From positions 186,001 to 250,000 of the forward strand of contig NZ_CP096568.1 of NCBI RefSeq assembly GCF_023221595.1: a stretch of 64,000 nt of DNA, written 5' to 3'. This document shows positions 8,805-17,408 of this stretch, one piece after another; the stretch's first letter is position 1; every line of letters begins with the position of its first letter. The notes beneath the pieces are model-generated. The model did not search any database. It was not told the origin of the DNA and was given only the letters and a program-made list of their open reading frames with translations. Source of the stretch: Rhodococcus qingshengii JCM 15477. GTDB lineage: Bacteria > Actinomycetota > Actinomycetes > Mycobacteriales > Mycobacteriaceae. The position numbers and the translations under genes are program-made.

Positions 8805-9365
8805 TCATGGGTGCGAGCGGCTGGCTTCTTTCATGTACCGGCGGAGCAGGATGTTCGCGGTCTCGAGGTCGTCGCGTTGCTGGTCGGTCAGCTCGACCAA
8901 CCGAGTATTGGTTTCGCGTAGCTGCGCGTTGTCGACACGCAGGTTGGCGACGAGGGCCTCGAGGTCGGCGATGCGAGCGGCCAGCTGGGAGTGGTCGATC
9001 TGTTCGATTTCGTTGCCGAGGGTGCGTTGCAGCCGCTCACGGAGCTTGCGTTCGGAGGTGCGGAGCGCGGCGATCTCGTGCCGGGCGAGTTCGAGGTCGG
9101 TGCGCAGGCTGTCCCCGGACGTGAGGGGGCCTGGCGGGTGTCGGGGTGGGCTCTGTTGGGCCATCGCGTCCCGGATTGCGGTCGTCAGCTCCGGCTGGTT
9201 GTAGAGCAGCCACGTCGACACGCCGGCCTCGCGGGCGACCCGCGCGTAGGTGATCCGGGTACCGGATCGCACCAGCTGGTCGAGTGCGCGGAGGGCGTGG
9301 GCGTGTTTGTCGCGGCTGGCTTGTCGGCGGGCCGTGAGGAGCCTGTCGGTGCGGGTGTCAGTCAT
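8805..9365 (-). CDS. TnpC-like coiled-coil helper protein (DUF6262-like)
   Basis: The 186-aa product has an N-terminal helix-turn-helix-like part (RITYARVAREAGVSTWLLYNQPEL) followed by a long coiled coil (about residues 95-175, rich in Leu/Glu/Arg). This shape is typical of the third gene in tnpABC-type elements, where it assists or orients integration. Its ATG overlaps the end of the upstream recombinase gene by 8 nt (ATGACTGA), which places it last in the operon. No catalytic motif is visible. Confidence 0.75.
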   Translation of the reverse strand: MTDTRTDRLLTARRQASRDKHAHALRALDQLVRSGTRITYARVAREAGVSTWLLYNQPELTTAIRDAMAQQSPPRHPPGPLTSGDSLRTDLELARHEIAALRTSERKLRERLQRTLGNEIEQIDHSQLAARIADLEALVANLRVDNAQLRETNTRLVELTDQQRDDLETANILLRRYMKEASRSHP

Positions 9366-11817
9366 CGACAGCGCCTCTGCGGTGGGCGACGCTCAGCGGC
9401 AGAAAGTGCCGTTGGTGTTCGCGGGCTTGGCGGATGGTGCCGATTGCGGCATCGAGGGCGGCGCGTTCGTCGGGGTCGAGTCGGTGCAGGTGGGTGGTCA
9501 TTTTGGTCAGGATGCCCTCGAACATGGCGAGGTTGTAGCGCAGGTTGTCCACCACTTGCGGTGCGGCGCACAATTCGGCCTCTTTCACGTCGGCCTTGAT
9601 CTTGCGGATTTCCTGCTCGATTTCGGGGATGTAGGAGGGGTCGGGCCGGTAGTGGTCGCAGCCACCGCATTGAAACCTGATCGGGCAGGATTTGCCGCCG
9701 GAGTTGACGTTCGACGGTTCGACGCATCCGCCGAGAAGCGTGGAGACGGTTCGCCGTTCATATTCGATGAGCTCGGGTGTGGGACGCAGCGCACCTCGCC
9801 GGTCCATCACCATGTTGCCGACGCGTTCGATCGCCTCGCGCTTGCGGTGGTGTCCGATGCGGTAGTAGCCCTGGGTGACGGCGAGGTCGCGGTGGTCCAT
9901 CAAAGCGGCGAGCACATCGACGGGAGTGCCCGCGTCGGCATGATTTTGTGCGTAGGTGTGGCGCAGCGAGTAGGCGACCAGATCCCGCCGATCGATGAGG
10001 CCACCGGGGTGGGGAACCGTCCGGATCAAGGGCGCCAGTTCGTCGATCGAGTCCACCCACTGGCGGAAGATGACGCCGAACGCGGACGCCTTGAAGTGCT
10101 TGTCCGAGCACGGGTCCGACAGATCCAGTTGCGGAAACAGGTGGGCGGTGCGGCGATCGGGCCGCAGGGTCGTCACCCGCGCCAACCAGGCGCTGACCGC
10201 CGCCGCGGCAGCGGTGGTGATGTGCAGTCGGCGCCCGAGTCGGTTGGCCTTGGCGTTGGTGTAGATCAGCACCGGGCCGCCACCGGGATCGGTGTCGAGA
10301 CAGTCACGGCGCAGGGCGGTGATTTCTCCCGGTCGCCGGCCGGTGTCGCGCAGCAGCTGATAGATCGTCTGCCGCATCACTGCGTAGTCGTCGTTCGACC
10401 ATCCCTCGACGCGGTGTCCGGCAGTGAACGTGGGCCGCAACAACGTCATGTTCCGGTCGAGGACCTCGACGATCTCGGTGGGCAGGGCCCGCCCCGGTTC
10501 GTCGTCGTCGCGGTGAGGAGGGACCGGTCGTTGTTTCAGGTGCGCGGCGGTGAGCGCGAATGCCCCGGGAATCTCGTCCATGTGTCCGGCGGACCGGCAA
10601 TACCCGAGGACAGCCTTGATGTTCCCCAGTCTGTCGTCGGCGTAGCTGCCCGCGAAAGGCGCACCGGTGGCGGCGGTCTTGCGGCGGCAATGGTCGATGA
10701 TGGCGGCGATGTCGCCGCGCCCCGCAGCACGACGATCGGTGAAGGCGGGGCCGAACTCGAGGGCCTCGGACGCCCACGTCAGTGCCCGCAGCGACGGCCT
10801 CAGGTGCTCGTATCGGGGCAGGGTTTCCTTGGCCCATGTCTTGCCGAGCATGCGTAGCCAGCCGCAGCCGACGGCGGACCAGTCGATGACGAGGTTGCGG
10901 CTGCGGGTGCCCGCGGCGCTGGGGAACCGGTCGAGGACCTCGGGGCCCCACCGGTCCGGCTCGGTGAGATCGATTCCCTCGAATGCGCCCCGCTGCTGCC
11001 GCAGCAGCGGCAACGTCATCCGCAGGAAGCTCACGACGTGCGCGTCCGAGGCGGTGGCCTCGAACAGGGTGCGCGCGCCGTGGGCGGCTTTGACGAGATT
11101 ACGCATCCGCAAGAGGGAGATTCCGAATCCCCGGCGGTCGCGTTCTTGCAGGATCCACAGCAGCTCCGCTCGCACCAGATCCGTGCACCCGGCCAGGGTG
11201 AATTCGTGCGAGCGGATCAGCGGCAGCGCCTGGGCCGCGAACTCGTGCGCGTCGATCGGCGGCTCGCCGCGGTCCTGACGGCCCCGATACTGGCTGCGGT
11301 GGGATTGGCATAGTGGTGTCGAGGGGTGGAAAACCTGGTGACTGCAGCCCCCGACCGCGCAGGTTGCCAGCGCACCGAGTGGTTGCGCGTCGGCCATGAA
11401 CTCGGTGATGCCGATGCCGCGGGTCTTCGCCGCGTGCGCGAACCGGCTCTGGTGTGTGAAACACAAACCGGCGGTGGAGTATCGGGGACGTGCGCAACGG
11501 ACGTCGGCGGCGGCGACCGTACAAGGTTCGACGATGGTGTCGTGAAAGCGGCGCGTGAGGGTTTTGCTGTGCGGCTTGGCTTCGGTGAGGCAGAACGAGC
11601 ATATGGTGTTGCGAACCCCGGTCGGGTGCACACAATTCGGATGGGCGCACAAATACACAAAGGTTTTCTGATTGTGTGGATCGCCGGTGAAGATCAGCGT
11701 CTGCGGGTCCCATTCGTTCGGGCGCCACCGCTCATCGAGCCGTTCCGTCAGAAACGTGTGCCACCGGTCGCCGTCGCCCGGCGTGATCGCATGGCCGGCG
11801 GCGGCCACCGCGCTCAT
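9358..11817 (-). CDS. TnpB-like large tyrosine recombinase
   Basis: An 819-aa integrase. The N-terminal half has Cys/His clusters (CAHPNCVHP, CSFCLTEA, CAVGGCSHQ) and a helical region. The catalytic part lies at about 510-700, with Arg in TGRRPGEITALRR, HTY and Arg in YSLRHTYAQNH, His in LMDHRDLAVTQGYYR and the Tyr that follows. A further Cys cluster (CPIRFQCGGCDHY) and a C-terminal coiled segment follow. The ATG at 11817 overlaps the stop of the preceding recombinase as ATGA; the frame continues 103 codons upstream but only as a shadow of that gene. With the other two genes it should catalyse excision and insertion of the element. Confidence 0.85.
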   Translation of the reverse strand: MSAVAAAGHAITPGDGDRWHTFLTERLDERWRPNEWDPQTLIFTGDPHNQKTFVYLCAHPNCVHPTGVRNTICSFCLTEAKPHSKTLTRRFHDTIVEPCTVAAADVRCARPRYSTAGLCFTHQSRFAHAAKTRGIGITEFMADAQPLGALATCAVGGCSHQVFHPSTPLCQSHRSQYRGRQDRGEPPIDAHEFAAQALPLIRSHEFTLAGCTDLVRAELLWILQERDRRGFGISLLRMRNLVKAAHGARTLFEATASDAHVVSFLRMTLPLLRQQRGAFEGIDLTEPDRWGPEVLDRFPSAAGTRSRNLVIDWSAVGCGWLRMLGKTWAKETLPRYEHLRPSLRALTWASEALEFGPAFTDRRAAGRGDIAAIIDHCRRKTAATGAPFAGSYADDRLGNIKAVLGYCRSAGHMDEIPGAFALTAAHLKQRPVPPHRDDDEPGRALPTEIVEVLDRNMTLLRPTFTAGHRVEGWSNDDYAVMRQTIYQLLRDTGRRPGEITALRRDCLDTDPGGGPVLIYTNAKANRLGRRLHITTAAAAAVSAWLARVTTLRPDRRTAHLFPQLDLSDPCSDKHFKASAFGVIFRQWVDSIDELAPLIRTVPHPGGLIDRRDLVAYSLRHTYAQNHADAGTPVDVLAALMDHRDLAVTQGYYRIGHHRKREAIERVGNMVMDRRGALRPTPELIEYERRTVSTLLGGCVEPSNVNSGGKSCPIRFQCGGCDHYRPDPSYIPEIEQEIRKIKADVKEAELCAAPQVVDNLRYNLAMFEGILTKMTTHLHRLDPDERAALDAAIGTIRQAREHQRHFLPLSVAHRRGAVDD

Positions 11818-12956
11818 CGGATGGTCTTCGCGTGCGCGTTCCGCCGGTGTGCGACGGCGTCCACGGCGGCCCGCATCTGCTCGTCGGACGGGTGCAGGTA
11901 TTTCGCCGTCGACACCGGACTCTGATGTCCCATCAACTTTTGCACCACGTCGATCGGGGTGCCCGCGCGGGCCCATGACGTACCCGCCGTGTGCCGCAAC
12001 ATGTGCAGCCGCGCCTCCACCCCCGCACGGCGAGCCACTCGGGTCAGGCAGTTTCGGGTGTTCTGATATCTCATGGCGGTATCGGGCGCCGACGTCGAGT
12101 ACAGGTTGATGAACACGAAATCGCATCCACTGTCGGGTACAAGCCGATCACGTTCGTACTGGTAGTCGCGGTAGGCCGTGGTCGTCTGCGGGCCGACCGG
12201 GACACTGCGCGGGTAGTGACTCTTCGCGAGCGCGTGGTTCTCGTTGGCCCGGCGTCGCACATGCAGATGGGCGCCGGGCAGGGCGCAGCCCAAGGCCTTC
12301 GAGTCCGGAAGGAAATGCAGGTCTTCCCGGCGTAACCCCAGGGTCTCGCCGACACGCAATCCGGTCTCGACCATCAACTGGATCAGTAGGAAGTCCCTGA
12401 CGTTCGCCGTCGCTACGAGGAGCGCGGTCACCTCGTCGTCGCTGAGGGATTCCGGTGGCCGCGTCACTTCCTTGGCCTTGATGACCTTCGCGGTGATGTA
12501 TCGATGCGCGCCGTTTTCGCGCTGCGGCATCGTCTCCGGAGCAAAGCGCAGATGTTTGGCCTCGACGAACTTGTCGACGACCGCGTCGTCGATCACGCCC
12601 ATCCGGGCGCAGTACCTGAGAAACTCGACGATCGCCGTGATGTGTGCGTTCACCGTCTTGCCGGCACGCACCCGACCGGAGGGTCCCGGTTCCGCTTCCA
12701 GTGACCGCTTGTACAAAATCAGTTGCGGCAGAGATATTTTGGTCCACTCCACTACCTGGAAATGGCACCAATTCAGGAACCGGGCAAGCCGGGGAATGTA
12801 GGCCCGCAACGTGTTGACGCTCGCGCCGCCGCCGTCGAGATACAACGCGAACTGGGTGACCTCATCGACCGGATCGAGCCGATCATCGAGCACCAGCCAC
12901 GTCACCTTGCCGGCGACAGGCCCGATCGCCTTCTCGGCAACAAACGGACCATTCAC
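11814..12956 (-). CDS. TnpA-like tyrosine recombinase
   Basis: A 380-aa phage-integrase-family recombinase, close in length to Tn554 TnpA. The SAM-like core-binding domain occupies about residues 25-140. The catalytic domain shows Arg in ETGLRVGETLGLRR, HMLRH (His and Arg), His in LMGHQSPVSTAKY and the Tyr in the same stretch. It is the first gene of the three-gene operon and overlaps the next by 4 bp. The right end of the element lies 110 bp upstream, so its promoter must be in that end. Confidence 0.88.
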   Translation of the reverse strand: MNGPFVAEKAIGPVAGKVTWLVLDDRLDPVDEVTQFALYLDGGGASVNTLRAYIPRLARFLNWCHFQVVEWTKISLPQLILYKRSLEAEPGPSGRVRAGKTVNAHITAIVEFLRYCARMGVIDDAVVDKFVEAKHLRFAPETMPQRENGAHRYITAKVIKAKEVTRPPESLSDDEVTALLVATANVRDFLLIQLMVETGLRVGETLGLRREDLHFLPDSKALGCALPGAHLHVRRRANENHALAKSHYPRSVPVGPQTTTAYRDYQYERDRLVPDSGCDFVFINLYSTSAPDTAMRYQNTRNCLTRVARRAGVEARLHMLRHTAGTSWARAGTPIDVVQKLMGHQSPVSTAKYLHPSDEQMRAAVDAVAHRRNAHAKTIR

Positions 12957-13054
12957 ACTTCGAAGCTAATCCCCGTCACTCACTGGGTGTGGGATATCCG
13001 CGAGGGACGTCAGCAGGCGTGTCGTAACCCCATGTCCCTCACAGGAAACCGACG

Positions 13055-13066
13055 CGTATAGATAAT
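13055..13066 (-). repeat. Right terminal inverted repeat of the Tn554-like element
   Basis: CGTATAGATAAT is the exact complement of the left end. The second CGCC copy follows at 13067-13070. Confidence 0.8.
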
Positions 13067-13435
13067 CGCCACAATCAGCTCACGCTGGAATTCCGCGAGT
13101 ACCGACAGCATCCCGAACATCGCCCGACCTTCCGCCGTCGATGTGTCGATTCCCTGGTCGAGGACCTTCAATTCGATCCCGCGCTCGCGCAGCTGCGCCC
13201 CGAGGGTGATCAGATGCAGTACCGAGCGCCCCAATCTGTCGAGGCGGGTCATCACCAACGTGTCCCCACCCCGCAACCGCGCCAGAACCCCGTCGAGCTG
13301 CGGGCGTGAGGCTTTCGCACCGCCGGCATGATCGAGATGAATGTTCTCGGCCTCGACGCCCGCCCGCGCCAGCGCATCGACCTGGTGAGCCGGATTCTGA
13401 TCTGCACTGGAGACTCGCGCATAACCGAACAACAT
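13067..13435 (-). pseudogene. Serine resolvase, N-terminal catalytic half (split gene)
   Basis: This fragment encodes MLFGYARVSSADQ (Ser catalytic motif), DRLGRSV and the EGRAMFGMLSVLAEFQREL helix, then runs into the element end and stops soon after (IIYTRRF...). It is the missing front of the fragment at 6885-7488; together they would give a protein of about 320 residues, against 332 for the intact relative. The start at 13435 matches the start of that relative. The enzyme half alone lacks DNA-binding parts and should be inactive. Confidence 0.88.
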
Positions 13436-13480
13436 CTGTCGAAAATATCTCACTCAACCGTTTTTCGACCGACTTTCCCT
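13436..13480. promoter_or_regulatory. Res-like or promoter region of the split resolvase
   Basis: CTGTCGAAAATATC followed by a run containing GTTTTTCGACCGAC lies just before the resolvase start. The first part is nearly identical to 17409-17430, where a second broken copy of the same gene front is found. It probably holds resolvase subsites. Confidence 0.4.
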
Positions 13481-13532
13481 CATGGTGATTGAGCACAATC
13501 GGTCAGCTGGACCGCTCGTCTACACTCCGTCT

Positions 13533-14363
13533 GTGCTCAGACGCCTCGCATGGCCAACGCGTTCCGCCTTCCGTGATCGCAGCGGACGCTCCATCGGTGC
13601 CGCTGTGACTGCGCTCGTGGTGATGTCGCTGCTCGCGGCCTGCTCCTCGGAGAGCAGCACTGCCGAGAGCCCTACAGTGGAACCCTCGCCCACGACGGTC
13701 TCGTCGACGATTCCCGCGCCAACGACAACCTCTGCGTCGGCCTCGCCAACGACCTCGTTGTCCGTCGCCGTCGCGATGCCACCCGCTGCGCAGAAGCTGC
13801 TCCTTTCCGCAGCGCAATTACCTGGTGCGGGCTGGACACCACAATCGGACACCGACCCGGAAGCCGCCGAGCTCCAGGAAACGACGCAGCCAGAGTGCAG
13901 TAATCAATCGTGGATCCTGCGCGGTGCGGACATGACCGACATGGCCGGCGCGTCATGGACGTTCGATGCTGCCGCCGAAGTGGAGACGATCAGCAGTCAA
14001 GCCGTCGTCTACCCCGATGCGGCGGCAGCGACCGCAGCACTGGCGTCGTATCGCGATCTCGTGGGCCGCTGCACGAGTTGGCAGAGCGTCCTCACCTCAA
14101 AGGGTTACACCTACGCCGAAACACAGGAGATGTTCAACGCGCCGGTCGGCGAGGAATCGGTTGCCCGGCAGACCGGCACCTCGCACGTGCGCTTGACCGA
14201 TCTCCCCACCTTCCGGATGTATTGGGTGACATCGCGGGTGGGGCAGACGATCGTGCAGGTCACCTATCGGCCAGGTTCTCTGCTCGGCACCGATCAGGGA
14301 AGAAACCAAGCCCTCGAACTCGCGTCGAGCGCAGGGTCCACTGCCGAAAACCGTTCGAAATAG
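13533..14363 (+). CDS. Lipoprotein with PknH-sensor-like domain
   Basis: A 276-aa predicted lipoprotein. A basic N-terminus and hydrophobic stretch end in the lipobox SLLAAC, then comes a long Thr/Ser/Pro linker. The globular part (about 85-265) begins with a PAAQKLLLSAAQLPGAGW motif and carries two conserved Cys (ECSNQSW, GRCTSW). This resembles the extracellular PknH-type sensor domain found in many mycobacterial lipoproteins. The GTG at 13533 places the signal near the N-terminus and has a TACACT-like -10 just upstream, possibly leaderless; an ATG at 13482 in the same frame is an alternative. Role unknown. Confidence 0.75.
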   Translation: MLRRLAWPTRSAFRDRSGRSIGAAVTALVVMSLLAACSSESSTAESPTVEPSPTTVSSTIPAPTTTSASASPTTSLSVAVAMPPAAQKLLLSAAQLPGAGWTPQSDTDPEAAELQETTQPECSNQSWILRGADMTDMAGASWTFDAAAEVETISSQAVVYPDAAAATAALASYRDLVGRCTSWQSVLTSKGYTYAETQEMFNAPVGEESVARQTGTSHVRLTDLPTFRMYWVTSRVGQTIVQVTYRPGSLLGTDQGRNQALELASSAGSTAENRSK

Positions 14364-14504
14364 AACCAGGCCGATAGTCGGTCACCTCGGTGGAGGCTGG
14401 CGAAGAAAGATCAGCGCGGTAACCAATCTGCCACTAAGGCCGATCCACAGTTCGGCGGGACATCGGCCATACAAGCAAGCGCCTCCCGCACTCCGTTTCG
14501 GGCG

Positions 14505-15464
14505 ATGAAGGGCACAGTGGTGAAGAAACTGGACTACGACCTGGTCGGTGAACAACTGTTCTCGAACCCCAAGGTCAGAGCACGTATCGAACGGCACTAC
14601 CGCCTCCCCACCGATGCAGCTACCTCCTCGCAGTTCCTCGACTACGCGGTACGCCACCTCGATCAGGAAGCGATGGACAACCCCCTCACTCAGACCTACA
14701 GCAACCAACAGGTCTTCAAAGCTGCAGTCAACGCCCTCGGCAGCAACTCCCGGAACTGGGCGAGTTTCGTCAAGGTCCGTGACCAGCACCTCGAAGGACT
14801 TCTCTACGGCTTCGACCCCGAAAAGACGCACACCGCCGTCCTCGACGGGACGTTGACGCTCGCTGACCTCCGTGAGCATTTGAGCGGGCAGAGCGGAACC
14901 GGCGATGCGAAAGCAATCATCCGCTGGGCGAAGCTGCTGACCGATCAGCCGAACTACTACGGCCAGATCCTCGCCATCGCCCGCGCCGTCGTCGACCTCG
15001 CAGCCGATGCCGACCACCCGCTCGACAACGAGCATCTGATGATGTGCCTCGCCGGCTACCTGATCGCGCCCCCACGCCGCTGGCCAGGCGATAAACACAT
15101 CGACACCGACATCCTGTTAATGACGCCCCGCGATCGAGACCTTCCCGGGATGGGCTACCCCCTCGCCAGTGAATTCCTCCGCAACCTGCATTGGAACGGG
15201 TTCAAACCCGACCGCCACATCACCAGGCTCCTGCGTCTCTGGGTTCCCGAATTCCGGGACACCGTAGAACCCAACGTCGATCGTCTCTGCACATTGATCG
15301 GAAGCCGGAACCAGTCCCTGCGCTACTTCCTCAAATATTCACTGATCGGTGTTGCCATCACCCCGGACGGCAACTACTCGCGCGCCGACAACCTCATCTG
15401 GATGCTCGGCGCGTACCTGGAAAAGAAGACCAAGGAATCGAACGTGCAATACATCCACGACTGA
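14505..15464 (+). CDS. Hypothetical helical protein
   Basis: The 319-aa product is mostly helical with no signal peptide. A segment around residues 215-245 (GYPLASEFLRNLHWNGFKPDRHITRLLRLW) has the flavour of a helix-hairpin-helix DNA glycosylase core, where a substrate-binding turn is followed by KPDRH. The catalytic residues of known glycosylases are not obvious, so this is only a hint. GTG codons 12 and 15 nt downstream of the ATG have a better-placed AAGGG and could be the true start. No operon partner is seen. Confidence 0.7.
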   Translation: MKGTVVKKLDYDLVGEQLFSNPKVRARIERHYRLPTDAATSSQFLDYAVRHLDQEAMDNPLTQTYSNQQVFKAAVNALGSNSRNWASFVKVRDQHLEGLLYGFDPEKTHTAVLDGTLTLADLREHLSGQSGTGDAKAIIRWAKLLTDQPNYYGQILAIARAVVDLAADADHPLDNEHLMMCLAGYLIAPPRRWPGDKHIDTDILLMTPRDRDLPGMGYPLASEFLRNLHWNGFKPDRHITRLLRLWVPEFRDTVEPNVDRLCTLIGSRNQSLRYFLKYSLIGVAITPDGNYSRADNLIWMLGAYLEKKTKESNVQYIHD

Positions 15465-15545
15465 AAGTACGTCGTGGAGGACCCGAGTCTGGACATCGCT
15501 TGCTTACTCGGCCTGTTGCCACTTGACCTAAGCGTTAAGAGCAGA

Positions 15546-15669
15546 ACACACCTCACACCCAAGGGGTGACCCACCCGGCTGGTCGTCAGTACCAGCCAGG
15601 TGGGTCGAATGCGCCCAACCCTGGAGGGGACGGGCGCACGATTGCGGGGTGGCTCACCGGGAGGTGTGT
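15546..15669. other. Compact multi-helix structured block
   Basis: A perfect 9-bp outer stem (ACACACCTC at 15546-15554, GAGGTGTGT at 15661-15669) encloses two strong hairpins. The first, at 15568-15606, pairs GACCCACC with GGTGGGTC and GGCTGGT with ACCAGCC. The second, at 15610-15638, pairs TGCGCCC with GGGCGCA. The layout is that of a multi-branched RNA. It lies between two plus-strand genes, about 190 bp before the second. A structured RNA, an attenuator or a recombination site are possible. Confidence 0.45.
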
Positions 15670-15861
15670 GACGATATCTCGGCGAACCCCGTGCATGCAT
15701 CGCCGCCTCAACAGAGAGGGCTGCGGAAAGAAAATGTAGCGCACACGGTTCCCGTGATCTGCCACCGCCCGGCGACTTTCGGCGGCCACTTCATTCCCAT
15801 GGTTCGCGGCCGATCTAAGCTCACCTCGACAACTACGGCCTCACTTTTCTCAGGAGCAGCG

Positions 15862-16500
15862 ATGAGTCCACGAACGACCTGGCTCGCCGCACGATCCACC
15901 GAATTCCGGGCCGCACTCCTCGATCTCGGGCTCACGATCACCGACACCGAAGCCCGCAAAATCCTCGACGACAAACTCACCGAATACGCGACCCTGATGA
16001 GAGTCAGTCGCCAGACCGCGCAGAACGACTTCACCGACGAACGCCTGATCGCATTCGCGCAATCGCTGGCACTGTCTCTCTCCGACGAGGCCCCCGGCGC
16101 CGACCTGATCGAATTCGAACGCACGATCGCCATGCCCGTTGCCGCCGTCGGACTGACCACCGCGGCACTGGCCGAAGCCTTGAAAGTCGCGCACATCAAC
16201 CTCGACGACAAAGAAGCTGTCGCCGGCCTGTCCCTACTGTCGACTCTCGGCATGATCACCGCCGACGCGAACGACTCCGTCGTCCCGACCCCACGTCCGC
16301 TGCTCTTGCGGATCGCTCGTTACCTCGACGGCGCCGCGGCATCCATCACCGAAGGTGCGAATCTTCCCGACGGACTCGACGACACCCACAGACGGCAATT
16401 CGCGGACATCCTTGCCCAGGACGCCGACGGAATCCGGGCCCTCGCCAACACCAACGACGGCGACACCCCGACACTGTGGCGCACCCCCAACCCACGCTGA
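15862..16500 (+). CDS. Hypothetical soluble protein
   Basis: A 212-aa, Ala/Asp/Leu-rich, probably all-helical cytoplasmic protein; no family recognised. The ATG at 15862 was chosen because AGGAG precedes it by 5 nt and the text upstream of it (from 15649) has no coding character and includes the structured block. The segment MRVSRQTAQNDFTDERLI resembles small DNA-binding helices, but I see no convincing helix-turn-helix. Confidence 0.7.
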   Translation: MSPRTTWLAARSTEFRAALLDLGLTITDTEARKILDDKLTEYATLMRVSRQTAQNDFTDERLIAFAQSLALSLSDEAPGADLIEFERTIAMPVAAVGLTTAALAEALKVAHINLDDKEAVAGLSLLSTLGMITADANDSVVPTPRPLLLRIARYLDGAAASITEGANLPDGLDDTHRRQFADILAQDADGIRALANTNDGDTPTLWRTPNPR

Positions 16501-16926
16501 CCACCGGGCAGCGAATCGCAGTCCACACGCCGAAAACCCGCCGGACGGCTCGCCCGCCGATAGACCAGGGATGGCTACCGGCGGAGCGTTCGCCATACCC
16601 GTTGGGGACCGGGTGATGCCGCCCCCGAAAATTTACGTGTCACCCACCCCGGTTACCAGCCTTCGCACAGTTACAGCTACTTGAGAATTGAACTACCGAG
16701 GAGTACCTCACCGCCTACAGGTGAATCGGTACCGAGTTAGTTCTCGCACCATGGGCGCGCCGTCAGTTACCTCCCGCGTACCAACCGCCCAGCAATGACG
16801 CAGTAACATCACACACTGTGGTGCGCTGCTTTCCGCCTCGGTTCCAGCGCACCACCCGTTACCGCCGCGCAGGCAGTCGCCCCTTTCGTTCGGCCTGCAT
16901 GATCCACACACGTGCAGGAGCTACCC
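16501..16926. other. Intergenic stretch without recognisable feature
   Basis: No gene, clear hairpin or repeat is evident to me in these 426 bases apart from short palindromes such as GGCGCGCC near 16754. AGGAG just before 16927 serves the next gene. Confidence 0.4.
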
Positions 16927-17148
16927 ATGACCTCCCCCAAGGGGCGTCTGACCGCCAAACTCGAGCAACTCCCCATCAGCGACGACGCCCCCATGTGTTC
17001 ACTCCTGCGCACAACGCTGCTCAAACACGCGCAACAGGGCAGCGACATCACCGAACCAACCCTGCTCGGACTGCTCGCTATCACCGGTGTCCTCGAAGAA
17101 CGACTCACCCGACTCGAAGCAACACTCCAACCCGAAACCACCCCATGA
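16927..17148 (+). CDS. Small hypothetical protein
   Basis: A 73-aa, probably helical protein (MTSPKGRLTAKLEQLPISDD...) ending in a short coiled-coil-like helix (LEERLTRLEATL). AGGAG sits 7 nt before the ATG; a GTG 15 nt upstream is an unlikely alternative. No family recognised; plausible as a small accessory-region gene. Confidence 0.6.
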   Translation: MTSPKGRLTAKLEQLPISDDAPMCSLLRTTLLKHAQQGSDITEPTLLGLLAITGVLEERLTRLEATLQPETTP

Positions 17149-17256
17149 CGCCACCCGCACCACGCACTCACCAACAAAACGCAGACACGGATTGCTCGGC
17201 GTGACCGCGGAAGCCGCCATCGCCATCCTCTGGTAGGCAGCCTGAACTACTCCACG

Positions 17257-17320
17257 CCTGTCGAAAAGATGAAGACGACAGGTTAATCGACATAGATTTT
17301 CGACACGAATTATCGACACC
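17257..17320. promoter_or_regulatory. Res-like repeat cluster
   Basis: The inverted repeat CCTGTCG / CGACAGG (17257-17263, 17276-17282) is followed by three more TGTCGA-type motifs on the opposite strand (near 17286, 17299 and 17311). The same motif occurs in front of the resolvase genes at 7.75 and 13.44 kb, so this is probably an orphan res site left beside a deleted resolvase. Confidence 0.45.
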
Positions 17321-17375
17321 GCGACCTGGGCACGAACTGGGGATACGCACACTTCACAGAAGCGTCGAATTCCGA

Positions 17376-17408
17376 TGCACTCGACACCCGGGCATAACCG
17401 AACAACAT
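17376..17408 (-). pseudogene. Resolvase first-eleven-codon fragment
   Basis: Only MLFGYARVSSA of a resolvase remains, after which the frame becomes unrelated (SEFDASVKC...). The codons and the 20-odd bases upstream (through the CTGTCGAAAATATC block) are almost identical to the start of the split resolvase at 13435. It is a deletion scar of a second copy. Confidence 0.75.

Larger units (their letters stand above)
7489..13066. mobile_element. Tn554-like three-recombinase element carrying a resolvase
   Basis: This 5578-bp unit lies inside a resolvase gene. Its ends are a perfect 12-bp inverted repeat (ATTATCTATACG at the left, CGTATAGATAAT at the right) and it is flanked by CGCC. It carries, on the minus strand, two overlapping tyrosine recombinase genes and a small coiled-coil gene in the tnpA-tnpB-tnpC order of Tn554, and on the plus strand a resolvase. 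When the ends are joined, the two arms face each other across the 4-bp core, which resembles a tyrosine-recombinase crossover site. Classical Tn554 lacks terminal repeats and target duplications, so this is a related but distinct type. Confidence 0.82.

Noticed and set aside
9250..10857. 535-codon plus-strand frame
   Set aside because: Antisense to the large tyrosine recombinase with Gly/Val-rich shadow composition; the minus-strand gene has clear catalytic motifs.
12148..12771. 207-codon minus-strand frame inside the tyrosine recombinase gene
   Set aside because: Same-strand shifted shadow; Arg/Gly-rich and contains no motif.
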